From an uncultured Bacteroidota bacterium (GTDB lineage: Bacteria > Bacteroidota > Bacteroidia > Flavobacteriales > Flavobacteriaceae): a stretch of DNA of 64,000 nt. Both the position numbers and the translations under genes were made by a program. Positions 54,220 through 63,774 of this stretch are shown here, piece after piece. Under the pieces are notes generated by a model that did no database searches, was not told where the DNA came from, and saw nothing but the letters and a program-made list of their open reading frames with translations. The stretch spans positions 62,001 to 126,000 of the forward strand of contig CACKBL010000005.1 of assembly GCA_902598305.1 (NCBI GenBank), in the 5' to 3' direction. Every line of letters begins with the position of its first letter. Position 1 is the first letter of the stretch.

Positions 54220-55668
54220 ATGAATTTTAGCAATCTTACATATTACAAATTACTTTTTTTATTTAACCTTATTATTTTTTCCTGTAGTAAAGGCGATTCT
54301 GACTCCCCAAATCAAGTTGAACCCACTTCTGTTGTAAAATACGATGTTTCCATTAGTTCATCAGAAGGTGGTAGCGTGAATACACAGTCAGGCACTTATA
54401 CTGCTGGCACTGTTTTAAAGATAACTGCTACTCCTAATGATGGTTATGAATTTATTGGCTGGACCGGAAGCAATGAAACTTCAATGGAAATTACGATAAC
54501 AGTAAATTCCAATATTCAATTAACTGCAAATTTTCAATTGATTCCAAACCCTGAATTCACCGTTACAACTACTGCTGGTGTTGGTGGTATCGTCTCAGAA
54601 GGTGGCACGTTTTCTTCAGGCACAGTAATCTCAGTGGTTGCTACACCTTCGGAAGGTTATGAATTCGTTGGTTGGACTGGAAGTAGTGAAATATCAAGCG
54701 TATTGACAATTACCATTTCTTCTAATTTGAATTTGACAGCTAATTTTCAAGAAATTCTCCCGGAGTCGAATTATTACAGCAGTGGTAATTTAATAGCAAA
54801 TAATAATATATCAGAGTGGTTTGATAGATCAATTGATGTTTACGGAATAAGATTGTTGGTAGCGGGTGAAGCAGGGGGGCAGCCCAAAGTATCAGATGAA
54901 TTTGCTAAAAAGGTTGCGCAGGTTTTCAAACTCTTAATCAACAAAGATGCGCCTGGAATTAATCAAGTAGCTCAAGAAAAAATGATTAAGATTTTGCTTG
55001 GAGAAACTGGATTTCATCAAGGTTTCCAAACCGGACAAAGGATAGGATATGGTAATGCTGACCAATATTCTCCAAATCCTCTAAAAGATGGTGGTTGTTC
55101 AGGTTATTCTGGACTATGTTCACTGGAAGATTCTATGGTTTTAAGAGATATGATATGGTATATGAGTCCCGATAATTCCCAAAGAAAAGGAGATAACGAT
55201 ATAGTTGAAGTATTTGAACATGCTCTTCACACTCTACAATCACTTGGAACGCGTGGTGCAGTTGACGGTTCATTATCTGCCCTAAATATGTCTGAGGAAG
55301 AGGATATATCAGGAACTGAACTTTTTCTAGCTATGAAAGAAGCTGTTGACAATGGTGTTTTTGGGATAGATGACTATGGTGGAGATATTAATAATCAAGA
55401 CAGATGGCCCTTACTTTTAGTTGAATATCAATACCTTCTAACTTTCGGCATGTGGGAGGTTGGTAAAGAATTATGGGAAGGAGGCTCATTAGCCCCAGAA
55501 TGGAGTGATAGTGCTAATACACCAAGTGGAATTCAGCAAAACAATCCCCTAGGATATAATCTTTTCAACAATTATTTAGCACCCGTTCTTTCCAAACCAG
55601 ATTTATCAGTATTAAGGTCAATGTTCCAGGATAACGATGGAGGTCAATCGGGTTATGTACCTGATTAG
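54220..55668 (+). CDS. Lipoprotein with two InlB-type repeats and an unidentified C-terminal domain
   Basis: 482 aa. The signal ends LIIFSCSKGDSD. Two divergent InlB B-repeats follow (about residues 45-108 and 112-177), each with GYEF(I/V)GWTGS and LTANFQ. The C-terminal 300 residues begin around NNISEWFDRSIDVYGIRLLVAGEA and contain EVFEHALHTLQSLGTRGAVDG, EMGK-like WEVGKELWEGG and a cysteine pair (GGCSGYSGLCS). EHALH could be an unusual metal site but it is not HExxH. I do not recognise the family. The first repeat shares nearly identical DNA with the metalloprotease gene at 21.8-23.2 kb. Confidence 0.75.
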   Translation: MNFSNLTYYKLLFLFNLIIFSCSKGDSDSPNQVEPTSVVKYDVSISSSEGGSVNTQSGTYTAGTVLKITATPNDGYEFIGWTGSNETSMEITITVNSNIQLTANFQLIPNPEFTVTTTAGVGGIVSEGGTFSSGTVISVVATPSEGYEFVGWTGSSEISSVLTITISSNLNLTANFQEILPESNYYSSGNLIANNNISEWFDRSIDVYGIRLLVAGEAGGQPKVSDEFAKKVAQVFKLLINKDAPGINQVAQEKMIKILLGETGFHQGFQTGQRIGYGNADQYSPNPLKDGGCSGYSGLCSLEDSMVLRDMIWYMSPDNSQRKGDNDIVEVFEHALHTLQSLGTRGAVDGSLSALNMSEEEDISGTELFLAMKEAVDNGVFGIDDYGGDINNQDRWPLLLVEYQYLLTFGMWEVGKELWEGGSLAPEWSDSANTPSGIQQNNPLGYNLFNNYLAPVLSKPDLSVLRSMFQDNDGGQSGYVPD

Positions 55669-55689
55669 TTTTAATTATAATTTGTGAAT

Positions 55690-57261
55690 TTATTCTTTTA
55701 TGAAATAAGGCAATCTTGTAAGAGGGACGTCGATAGTAATTGATTTTCCACCTTTATAAACTTTTCCTGCATCGGATTTCCAAGTCCCTTTAGGAAGAAT
55801 TACTTTTCTTGAACCTTCTCCTTTTGACAAAAAGGGAGCAACCAAAATATTGTTTCCTAGCATAAATTGATCTGTAATTTCAACGTATCCCTTGTGAGGA
55901 TAAACGTATTCCATAGAGCGAACTATAGGTTCTCCGGTAGTTGAAGCCTTTTTAGCTAAGTTTAAAATAGTTTCCTTGAATTTATTTCTTAGATTGACAG
56001 CATCTAAAACAGCTTTAAAATGTCTTTCATCGAGTATTCGCCAGGGAGCAACTGAAAACTGCATCATTGGCATAAGTGCGTGTACCTGTGTAGAGCGAAC
56101 AACAAGTTCTTGATCGATAGGTGCATCATCCAAAAATGAAGTAAACTGACCACCGCCAATCATATCAGGACAACTAAAAGGATAACCCATAATTCCTTCT
56201 AGTAACATATGAGGTATTAATTTATTTAAATCTTCCCAATCATGGCTTTTGTCGTGCAATCTTTGAACCAGAGGTTGACCTCCCATTTTCCACGTTGCTC
56301 TATATTCATTGTAAGGGTAGCTTAATCCAATTTTGGCGAATAATTCAGTATGTGTATTAGGATTTACTTCTTTTAATGATTTTATTCCTTTGTAAAATCT
56401 TCCATCCCCTGCATCTAACTTGAATCCATCAACACCAAACTCATTTATTAAATTGTTTAATACTCCTTTAAACCATTTTTCACTCTCAGGATTAGTAAGA
56501 TCTAAAACAGCACTCACTCCATTCCACCACCTAACCATGGCTGGTTTTTCTGTCTTATCAAACATAAATAACCTTTTTTTCTCAAGTTCCCTGTAAATAT
56601 CTGAATCAGCACTAACAAATGGACACACCCATAGCATTACTTTAAAGCCTAATTCTTTTAATTCTTTCATCATTGCTTTTGGATTAGGAAATCTCCCCTG
56701 ATGAAAATTCCATTTTCCATAATCTTCTTGCCAGTTATCATCAATCATAATAATTCCAGGAGGCATACCGGTATCAATTATAGCTTTTGCATATTCAAGA
56801 ATGTCTTTCTGGTTTTGGTTGTAGGTTAATTCAATCCAAGTGTTGTATTGAGGAACCGAGAAAAAAAGATCAGGCGGCATTTTACCGGATGGTGGAAAGA
56901 AATTTTCACTAGCATACAAGTAGGCGTCCCTTAAACTTTTACCTGCTTTTTTGTATTCTAGTGGAGCATAAGATTTGTCAAATAGTATTTTTTCTTTTTT
57001 AACTCTAAATCTAAATGGTTCCTCGGACCAAACTAATTCACCACTGGTTGACAATAATAATGGTTGTAGTTGATTGTAATAACTTGTTCCGTATAACTGT
57101 GCTTCATAACCATTTTTGAGAGGCATTTTATGACCTTCGATTAGAATACCCGCATACCAGTCGACATTTTTTTTAATTTCTACCTCTAAATTCTCATATA
57201 AATCTTGGCTATTTGTTTTTTGTAATAAAAAAATTAATATAAAAATTAAGTATTTATCCAT
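55690..57261 (-). CDS. Glycoside hydrolase family 31 protein
   Basis: 523 aa, secreted (FILIFLLQKTNSQ). The TIM-barrel motifs are MIDDNWQEDYGKWNFHQGRFPNPKAMMKELKELGFKVMLWVCPFVS and FGVDGFKLDAGD, where the Asp is the expected nucleophile of GH31. It is shorter than many GH31 enzymes (often 600-800 aa) and fits the shorter alpha-galactosidase/alpha-glucosidase-like groups; exact specificity is open. It is divergent from susC. Confidence 0.9.
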   Translation of the reverse strand: MDKYLIFILIFLLQKTNSQDLYENLEVEIKKNVDWYAGILIEGHKMPLKNGYEAQLYGTSYYNQLQPLLLSTSGELVWSEEPFRFRVKKEKILFDKSYAPLEYKKAGKSLRDAYLYASENFFPPSGKMPPDLFFSVPQYNTWIELTYNQNQKDILEYAKAIIDTGMPPGIIMIDDNWQEDYGKWNFHQGRFPNPKAMMKELKELGFKVMLWVCPFVSADSDIYRELEKKRLFMFDKTEKPAMVRWWNGVSAVLDLTNPESEKWFKGVLNNLINEFGVDGFKLDAGDGRFYKGIKSLKEVNPNTHTELFAKIGLSYPYNEYRATWKMGGQPLVQRLHDKSHDWEDLNKLIPHMLLEGIMGYPFSCPDMIGGGQFTSFLDDAPIDQELVVRSTQVHALMPMMQFSVAPWRILDERHFKAVLDAVNLRNKFKETILNLAKKASTTGEPIVRSMEYVYPHKGYVEITDQFMLGNNILVAPFLSKGEGSRKVILPKGTWKSDAGKVYKGGKSITIDVPLTRLPYFIKE

Positions 57262-57344
57262 GTTTTTTTCTCAAATAAAATCTAATATAATAACTTATTA
57301 TTTAAGCGTATATTTTACGTCTAATATTCCTATGTCCTATTTTA

Positions 57345-57354
57345 TAAGTACTTA
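57345..57354. repeat. 10-bp palindrome in the susC leader
   Basis: TAAGTACTTA, a perfect palindrome, sits about 87 nt upstream of the susC ATG in the 179-bp GH31-susC spacer. It could be a regulator site; a near-consensus -7 element (TAGCTTTA) lies at about 57362-57369. Confidence 0.3.
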
Positions 57355-57440
57355 CAGTTTTAGCTTTAAAAAAAATATTTCTTACAATTTTATCTTGTCA
57401 AAAATTTATTACATTTAAAAAAAATTAATCAAATATTTAT

Positions 57441-60400
57441 ATGAAAAATAGTTTAAAGTTGGTAATCATCCTTTTTTTGGGTGTTTTCCAAATGGCTTTA
57501 GCTCAAAATACCATTAGCGGAACGATTCGTGACGCAAACGGTCCTCTACCAGGAGCTAATGTGATTGAAGCAGGGACTAATAATGGCGTTAGCACTGACT
57601 TTGACGGGAATTTTGAAATTTCTGTTTCCGATGGTGCAAGTCTTGAAATTAGTTATACTGGATATTTTACTCAAACTATAGAAGTTGGAAATCAATCTAG
57701 CTTTGATATTTTGATGGAAGAAGATACAGAACAATTAGATGAAGTAGTTGTCACCTCTCTAGGTTTTACTGAAAAAAGGGACAAACTTGGATCTACTTAT
57801 TCTGTTGTAAGCACAGGTGCCGTTCAAAGGTCTGGTGAAGCTACTTTTGCTAATGCATTAAGCGCAAAAGCGGCAGGTTTAAGTGTTACAAGATCAAGTG
57901 GAGATCCAGGAGCTGGAAGTAGAATTCGTATCCGTGGTGCAAATACCATTTTAGGAAGTAGTGAACCATTAATAATTGTCGATGGATCACCATTAAATAG
58001 TAGTATTACTAAAATTGTGAATGGAGGTAGTTCAAGTTCAGGTGCTGTCAATTTTGGATCTAGATTAAATGATCTTAATCCAGCTGATATTGCTTCTGTA
58101 CAGGTCTTAAAAGGGGCATCTGCTGCTGCTCTATGGGGTAGTAGAGCCGCAAACGGGGTAATTGTAATTACTACTAAAGAAGGACAGTCTGGAAAAGCTA
58201 AAATAACTTTCTCTACCACTTACTCTTTTGATGAAATATCAGAACGTATACCAAGACAAAGTGTTTGGGGACAAGGACAAAACGGAAGTTACTCTCCAAC
58301 CAGAGCTGAGTCGTGGGGTGATTATATACCCGATAGAGCTGGAGGAGCCGATATTGTCAATACAACTGGTGGGTTTTTTACTTCCCAAAATGGGAATGTA
58401 TATTACCCTATAACTACTAAAAACTCTAGAGAAACTTTTATTGAAGAAAACTTCAATGCTGCTTTTCAAACTGGAACATTTATTCAAAACGACTTAAATA
58501 TAAGTGGTGGTAATGACAAGAACACTTACTATTTTAGTTTGACAAATTTACAGCAAGAGGGTATTATTCGTGGTTCCACATATGATAGAACCAATATTCG
58601 ATTCAATTACAATGCAAAGCTTAACGATATAATGGATTTATCCAATAAGGTTGCTTATACGTACACGAGTTCAAACATGACTCAAGGTAATTCAAATGTT
58701 GGTGGAATTCAATTAGGTCACCTTAGAACTCCAGCTGACTTTGACAATAGAGATTACATAGGAGTTTATACAAATTCTTCTGGAGAAGAATTCCCAAGAA
58801 GACATCGTTCTTACAGAAGATACCTTGGAAATAACGAGAACCCTATTTACAATAACCCACTTTGGACAACAAAAGAGCAACTATCTTTGAATCAGGTTAA
58901 CAGAATAACCGTTACGCCTCAACTTACAATCAAACCAAAAGAATGGTTGCAATTTATCACAAGAGCAAATATTGACTTTGCTGATGATAGACGAACCTTC
59001 TTCTTCCCAAGAGGAAGTGCCGGATCTTCAATTACTATAAACAGGAGGGTAGGTTCATATTTAGAAGATGAAATTGCTACTCGTGATTATAATATTGATT
59101 TTATTGGGCGTGGAGAGTTTAGCTTAACTGACAAAATAGATTTAACTGCTATAGTTGGATGGAGTTTAAATGATAGAAAGTATAATAGAAGTTCAGGTAG
59201 TATATCTGACTTTTTAGTAAATGCGACTAAAATGACAACTGCATTAAATAGTTCTCAAGAATCATCCACTTTTGAAAATATTAAATCTTTCACTAGGTCT
59301 AACAGAGGGTATGCAGTTTTAAATTTTGGAATAAATGATGAATTATTTGTAAATATGACAGGAGCTGTTGAAGCATCATCTACTATCAAGGGTTCGTTCT
59401 TTTACCCTGCTGCAGATGTTGCTTGGGACTTTACAAATAGTGCACTCAACTCAAGTATTATTTCATTTGGAAAATTGAGAGCTTCTTATGGTATTGTGGG
59501 TGTTCAGCCAGCACCTCACAGGTTTGATACTCTAGCAGAGGGAGGTTTTTCTTATTCTACTTACTCGGATCCTCTCGTTATCGATTCTTTCGGAGGTGGG
59601 TTCAGATTGGATAACAATTTAGGTAATCCTGATCTGAAGCCAGAAATGAAAACAGAATGGGAAATTGGAACCGATTTAAGGTTTTTTAATAACGATTTGA
59701 CTTTTTCATTTACATATTATAATAATAAAATTGAAGATATTTTGTTAAATGTTAGCTTATCTCCATCTTCAGGTTTTTCAACTCAGTATGGTAACTTTGG
59801 TGCTATGAAAAATAAGGGGTATGAAATTGATTTAGGATGGAATGCTATACAGAAGCAAGATTTAAATCTAAACACTACTCTTAATTGGTCTAGAAATGTT
59901 AACGAAGTAACTGACTTATATGGAACATCAGTTGTAAATATGTCTCCTGGGGCATCAGTTCAATCGGTTGCTCTTGTTGGTTCTCCACTTGGTACTTTAT
60001 TTGGAACTGGATCTAGAACCAATCCTGACGGAAGTTTTGATCTTGATGAAAATGGTTTTCCTCAAATAACCTCAAGTTTCGTGGTATTAGGAGACCCTAA
60101 TCCAGATTGGCGTGCAGGTCTTGGACTCAATTTATCTTATAAAAAGTTCAATCTTAACGTTGTTTTAGAACATTCTCAAGGTGGTGAGTTTTCACCACGT
60201 ACATTGCATGTTCTTAAGCGTTTTGGAACTACTACTGAGACTGCAAACAGAGTTACATTAACTGAACCACTAGTAAACGTTAAAGGAACTACATTTCCTG
60301 CTGGTACCACAATCCGTGGAAATATAAAGAATTTTGGAGGTGGAAACGTTTTACTTGACGAGCAGTGGTACAGAAGAGATATTGGAGGTGGATTCGGCGA

Positions 60401-60677
60401 CAACCAAGCCTACAACTTTTCTATCTATGATGCAACATGGACTAAGCTGAGAGAAATATCTCTTAGTTATACTTTAGATTCTCCAAGTTTAAAGTCCACA
60501 ATTGGGCTTAGCAGCGTTAGATTTACATTAACAGGTAGAAATCTAATCAATATAAATAATATCCCAGGGATAGACCCAGAGGTGAATCAATATGGTACTG
60601 GTAACGCACTTGGTTTAGATTATTTCACGAATCCTCAAACCCAATCAACACTATTGGGCGTAACCTTTAACTTTTAA
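57441..60677 (+). CDS. susC: SusC-family TonB-dependent outer-membrane receptor
   Basis: 1078 aa. Signal peptide (VIILFLGVFQMALAQ), then a carboxypeptidase-D-like regulatory domain (ISGTIRDANGPLPGANVIEAGTNNGVSTDFDGNFEISV), TonB box region (DEVVVTSLG), a plug domain (SGEATFANALSAKAAGLSVTRSSG...GSRIRIRGANTI) and a 22-strand barrel ending in LLGVTFNF. The aromatic C-terminus is typical of outer-membrane proteins. It imports oligosaccharides with the SusD partner, whose gene begins 1 nt later. Confidence 0.95.
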   Translation: MKNSLKLVIILFLGVFQMALAQNTISGTIRDANGPLPGANVIEAGTNNGVSTDFDGNFEISVSDGASLEISYTGYFTQTIEVGNQSSFDILMEEDTEQLDEVVVTSLGFTEKRDKLGSTYSVVSTGAVQRSGEATFANALSAKAAGLSVTRSSGDPGAGSRIRIRGANTILGSSEPLIIVDGSPLNSSITKIVNGGSSSSGAVNFGSRLNDLNPADIASVQVLKGASAAALWGSRAANGVIVITTKEGQSGKAKITFSTTYSFDEISERIPRQSVWGQGQNGSYSPTRAESWGDYIPDRAGGADIVNTTGGFFTSQNGNVYYPITTKNSRETFIEENFNAAFQTGTFIQNDLNISGGNDKNTYYFSLTNLQQEGIIRGSTYDRTNIRFNYNAKLNDIMDLSNKVAYTYTSSNMTQGNSNVGGIQLGHLRTPADFDNRDYIGVYTNSSGEEFPRRHRSYRRYLGNNENPIYNNPLWTTKEQLSLNQVNRITVTPQLTIKPKEWLQFITRANIDFADDRRTFFFPRGSAGSSITINRRVGSYLEDEIATRDYNIDFIGRGEFSLTDKIDLTAIVGWSLNDRKYNRSSGSISDFLVNATKMTTALNSSQESSTFENIKSFTRSNRGYAVLNFGINDELFVNMTGAVEASSTIKGSFFYPAADVAWDFTNSALNSSIISFGKLRASYGIVGVQPAPHRFDTLAEGGFSYSTYSDPLVIDSFGGGFRLDNNLGNPDLKPEMKTEWEIGTDLRFFNNDLTFSFTYYNNKIEDILLNVSLSPSSGFSTQYGNFGAMKNKGYEIDLGWNAIQKQDLNLNTTLNWSRNVNEVTDLYGTSVVNMSPGASVQSVALVGSPLGTLFGTGSRTNPDGSFDLDENGFPQITSSFVVLGDPNPDWRAGLGLNLSYKKFNLNVVLEHSQGGEFSPRTLHVLKRFGTTTETANRVTLTEPLVNVKGTTFPAGTTIRGNIKNFGGGNVLLDEQWYRRDIGGGFGDNQAYNFSIYDATWTKLREISLSYTLDSPSLKSTIGLSSVRFTLTGRNLININNIPGIDPEVNQYGTGNALGLDYFTNPQTQSTLLGVTFNF

Positions 60678-60678
60678 A

Positions 60679-62109
60679 ATGGTAAACATGAAAAATATAT
60701 ATAAAATTTTAGTTTTCTTTTCATTGATTTTGATAGCACATTCATGTGAGGATATCGTAGAAGGAATTAATGAAAACCCAAATGATTTGACTCTTTCAGA
60801 TGTTGAAGAGCGATTATTTTTAACTGGCGGTGAGTTAGCAAACATTCAACTTCAATGTGGTCATTTAAACCGTGTTAGTGGAATGTATTCTGGACAACTT
60901 ATTGGTTTTGCAGCATTATACTCAAATATTTATGGATATAATTTATCTACTGGAGAAGCAAATGATGAATGGAGACACTTATATGTTGGTGTAACAACTA
61001 ACATGCGATACATTATTGAAAATTCAGATAGTGAACTTCTTCGAGGCATTGCGATGATTATTGAAGGACATGCTTATGGAACTGGTGCATCTCTTTGGGG
61101 TGATATTCCATATTCTGAGGCAGGAAATTCTGAAATTGAGGATCCAGTTTTTGATCCACAAGTTCAAGTTTATGCACAGGCCATAGCAAGACTAGATGAA
61201 GGAATAGCAACACTTGGTAGTGCTCCTGCTGGCCAGATTCCAGAAGATATTTTATTCGGTGGTGATAAAGCTAAATGGATTGCCGCTGCAAATACATTAA
61301 AAGCAAGATTTTATCTTCATCAAAAAGACTACTCTAATGCATTGACAGCCGCTCAAAGTGGTATTTCTAATGCTAGTGGTGATATGAGATACAGACCAGG
61401 GAGTTCTGTTTCTGGAGATACAAATCTTTTCTGGACTATCCTTGCTGGATCAAGAGCAGGAGATTTAGGTAATAACTCTGATGACGGAACAGAAAGTTAT
61501 TTACTACAAATCTTGGATGCTACTAACGCTTTGTCTAGAAATCATGCAAAAACAGACGAAACAGCTCGAAGAGCGTATTATATGATTGACGCTTCTGGTA
61601 CAAGTAATGCAGGAATTATTGAAGAACGTGAGCCTCAAAATATGGTAACTTATTTTGAAAATAAACTCATTATGGCTGAAGCTGCAGGTAGGTCTGGTGG
61701 TGTTGCTGCTGGTCTTCCACATTTAAACGATGTTCGTGCTTGGCTTAACAGTGGTGGTCATCTTAATTCCAGCTTTTCTGGATTAACCTACAATTATGAG
61801 CCTTTTGTAGCGGCAGATTTCGATTCTGGTGGAATTGAAAATGCTGATGGTATTAGCGCTGACAGTGCTTTTCTTCGTGAGGTTATGGAGGAACGTTACG
61901 TGTCAGGCTTCGGAATGCATATGCCTTACAATGACGCACGAAGGTTACGTAAGTCAGATAGTGCAATTGCTGTTCCTTATATAATGGTTGATGCAGACAA
62001 TACCCGTAAGCCTGAAAGAATGCCTTACGCACAAAATGAATTAAATTCAAATTCAAATGCACCAGCTGAAGATCCTGGTATTTTTGTAAAAACACCTGTT
62101 AATCAATAG
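60679..62109 (+). CDS. susD: SusD/RagB-family glycan-binding lipoprotein
   Basis: 476 aa. The signal ends ILIAHSCEDIVEG (lipobox). N-terminal NENPNDLTLSDVEERLFLTGGELANIQLQ and helical pairs such as GHAYGTGASLWGDIPYSEA and WIAAANTLKARFYLHQKDYSNALTAAQSGI give the TPR-like SusD fold. It caps the SusC barrel and binds the glycan. Start may be MVNMKN (60679) or MKN (60688). A strong terminator follows 9 nt after the stop. Confidence 0.94.
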   Translation: MVNMKNIYKILVFFSLILIAHSCEDIVEGINENPNDLTLSDVEERLFLTGGELANIQLQCGHLNRVSGMYSGQLIGFAALYSNIYGYNLSTGEANDEWRHLYVGVTTNMRYIIENSDSELLRGIAMIIEGHAYGTGASLWGDIPYSEAGNSEIEDPVFDPQVQVYAQAIARLDEGIATLGSAPAGQIPEDILFGGDKAKWIAAANTLKARFYLHQKDYSNALTAAQSGISNASGDMRYRPGSSVSGDTNLFWTILAGSRAGDLGNNSDDGTESYLLQILDATNALSRNHAKTDETARRAYYMIDASGTSNAGIIEEREPQNMVTYFENKLIMAEAAGRSGGVAAGLPHLNDVRAWLNSGGHLNSSFSGLTYNYEPFVAADFDSGGIENADGISADSAFLREVMEERYVSGFGMHMPYNDARRLRKSDSAIAVPYIMVDADNTRKPERMPYAQNELNSNSNAPAEDPGIFVKTPVNQ

Positions 62110-62118
62110 ATTAATATA

Positions 62119-62154
62119 AATTAGGGTTTGACTTATTCAAACCCTAATTTTTTT
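62119..62154 (+). terminator. Strong susCD terminator
   Basis: Stem AATTAGGGTTTGA / TCAAACCCTAATT around CTTAT, then T-run. The track start of the next gene (62128) falls inside this hairpin, which is a further reason to place that start at 62173. Confidence 0.93.
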
Positions 62155-62172
62155 AAAGCTAATTTTTGGGAT

Positions 62173-63774
62173 ATGACTTTATCGACAAGTAAAGGTCTGC
62201 TTACTGTTCTTATTTTATTTTTTCTTTCTTGTGAAAAAACAAGTCAAAGTCCTTTTAAAAACTCTGTAATATCTTCTGCACATCCCCTTGCGTCTAGAAC
62301 TGGGAAAGAAATTTATAAGAAAGGTGGAAATGCATTTGATGCTTCTGTTGCTGCTGCTTTTACTTTATCAGTAGTAGAGCCAAGCATGAGTGGACTTGGT
62401 GGCAGAATTCAGGTTATATATAAATCTTCAGAAGGAACTATTGCAGGTATTGACGGATCTACTGAGGTCCCTGGAAATTATGTAGATAAAAATGAGAGGT
62501 TTAAATACGGTTATCCTACTATTGGAATACCTGGAGTTGTAGCTGGTCTTCTTTCTTTGCATGAGGGAAAAGGGAATTTACCGCTAGACGAAGTTATCGC
62601 ACCTGCTATAAAATATGCAAATGAGGGATTTAGATTACTCCCAGGGGAGGCAAATCGTCAACAAAGTGTGAAAGATGAATTACAAGAATTTGAGGGAACA
62701 CGTCACCATTTTATGATTAATGATTCTCTAAGTTACAAAGCAGGTGATTTATTTGTACAAAATGATTTGGCAAAAGTTTTAGAATCTATTGCCAACAATG
62801 GAAAGGCTGGTTTTTACGAAGGGGAAATTGCAAATAAAATAGTTGAGGATCTTCAATCTAACGGTTCTATATTGAGTTTAGAAGATTTGAAAAATTATAA
62901 TGCTCTAGAAAGTAAAATCCTAACAGGTAATTACGGTGAAAAAAATATTCATAGTCTATTTCTACCATCATTTGGTGCTATAACTATTCAAATTCTTCAA
63001 ATTCTGGATCATTTAAAACTTCCAGAAAATGAAAATGAATGGGCCTTACAACACGGAAGAGTTACTGAAAAAGCATATCAGTTTAGGGATTTACAAACTG
63101 ATTCAATTAAATTAAAAGGAATCATTTCTTATGAAAAAGCGAAGCAGTTAGCAAATGAAATATTTAATAAACAAAAAGAAATATTATCAGTTGCTGACGA
63201 AATGCCTATTTCATGGACATCGATTGATGGTCATACAACTCATTTAACGACCGCTGACAAATGGGGTAATGTAGTAGCATTAACTCAGACGATAGGACCA
63301 ACCATGGGTTCAAAGGTTGCTTCCAAAGGATTGGGATTTTTGTATGCTGTAACGTTAGGTGGTTATCTTGGAAACTACAAACCCGGCGATCGCGCAAACT
63401 CTCATATTTCACCAATTTTAATAGAAAAAAAAGGTAAGATTTTATTGGCTCTTGGTGCTGCTGGTGGCAGCCGTATTATTCCTGCTGTTACTCAAGTAAC
63501 GGATCGGTATTTCCGTCAAAATCATTCTCTAGAAATTTCATTAAAATTACCTCGTGTATATCCTTATAACGACAGCTTATGGGTTGAAAATCACACTGGT
63601 ATTGAGAAATTAAATGCTTCATTTGTAGATAAAAAATTACCAATTAAATATATTGATGAAATTGCCCGATTTGGTCGTGTTCATGCAATAGCATTAAGAG
63701 GACAAAAGTGGATTGGATGTGCCGATCCTGACTGGGAAGGTACAACGGAATATTTTCCATCCAATGAAGAATAA
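62173..63774 (+). CDS. Gamma-glutamyltransferase-like (Ntn hydrolase) lipoprotein
   Basis: 533 aa from MTLSTSKGLLTVLILFFLSCEKTSQ, which gives a clean lipobox. GGT features include KGGNAFDASVAAAFTLSVVEPSMSGLGG, the self-cleavage Thr in HTTHLTTADKWGNVVALTQTIG (Thr355 by this start) and GAAGGSRIIPAVTQV. The arginine that binds the glutamyl carboxylate in E. coli GGT (FREMAP) is replaced by GSTEVP here, so the natural substrate may not be glutathione. It follows the susD terminator by 19 nt and is probably read by leak-through or its own promoter. Confidence 0.87.
   Translation: MTLSTSKGLLTVLILFFLSCEKTSQSPFKNSVISSAHPLASRTGKEIYKKGGNAFDASVAAAFTLSVVEPSMSGLGGRIQVIYKSSEGTIAGIDGSTEVPGNYVDKNERFKYGYPTIGIPGVVAGLLSLHEGKGNLPLDEVIAPAIKYANEGFRLLPGEANRQQSVKDELQEFEGTRHHFMINDSLSYKAGDLFVQNDLAKVLESIANNGKAGFYEGEIANKIVEDLQSNGSILSLEDLKNYNALESKILTGNYGEKNIHSLFLPSFGAITIQILQILDHLKLPENENEWALQHGRVTEKAYQFRDLQTDSIKLKGIISYEKAKQLANEIFNKQKEILSVADEMPISWTSIDGHTTHLTTADKWGNVVALTQTIGPTMGSKVASKGLGFLYAVTLGGYLGNYKPGDRANSHISPILIEKKGKILLALGAAGGSRIIPAVTQVTDRYFRQNHSLEISLKLPRVYPYNDSLWVENHTGIEKLNASFVDKKLPIKYIDEIARFGRVHAIALRGQKWIGCADPDWEGTTEYFPSNEE

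Noticed and set aside
57824-58219. 131-aa minus-strand ORF inside susC
   Set aside because: Antisense shadow of the conserved SusC plug domain; no start signal or family.
62128-62172. N-terminal extension of the GGT-like ORF
   Set aside because: The extension starts inside the susD terminator hairpin and would bury the lipoprotein signal.
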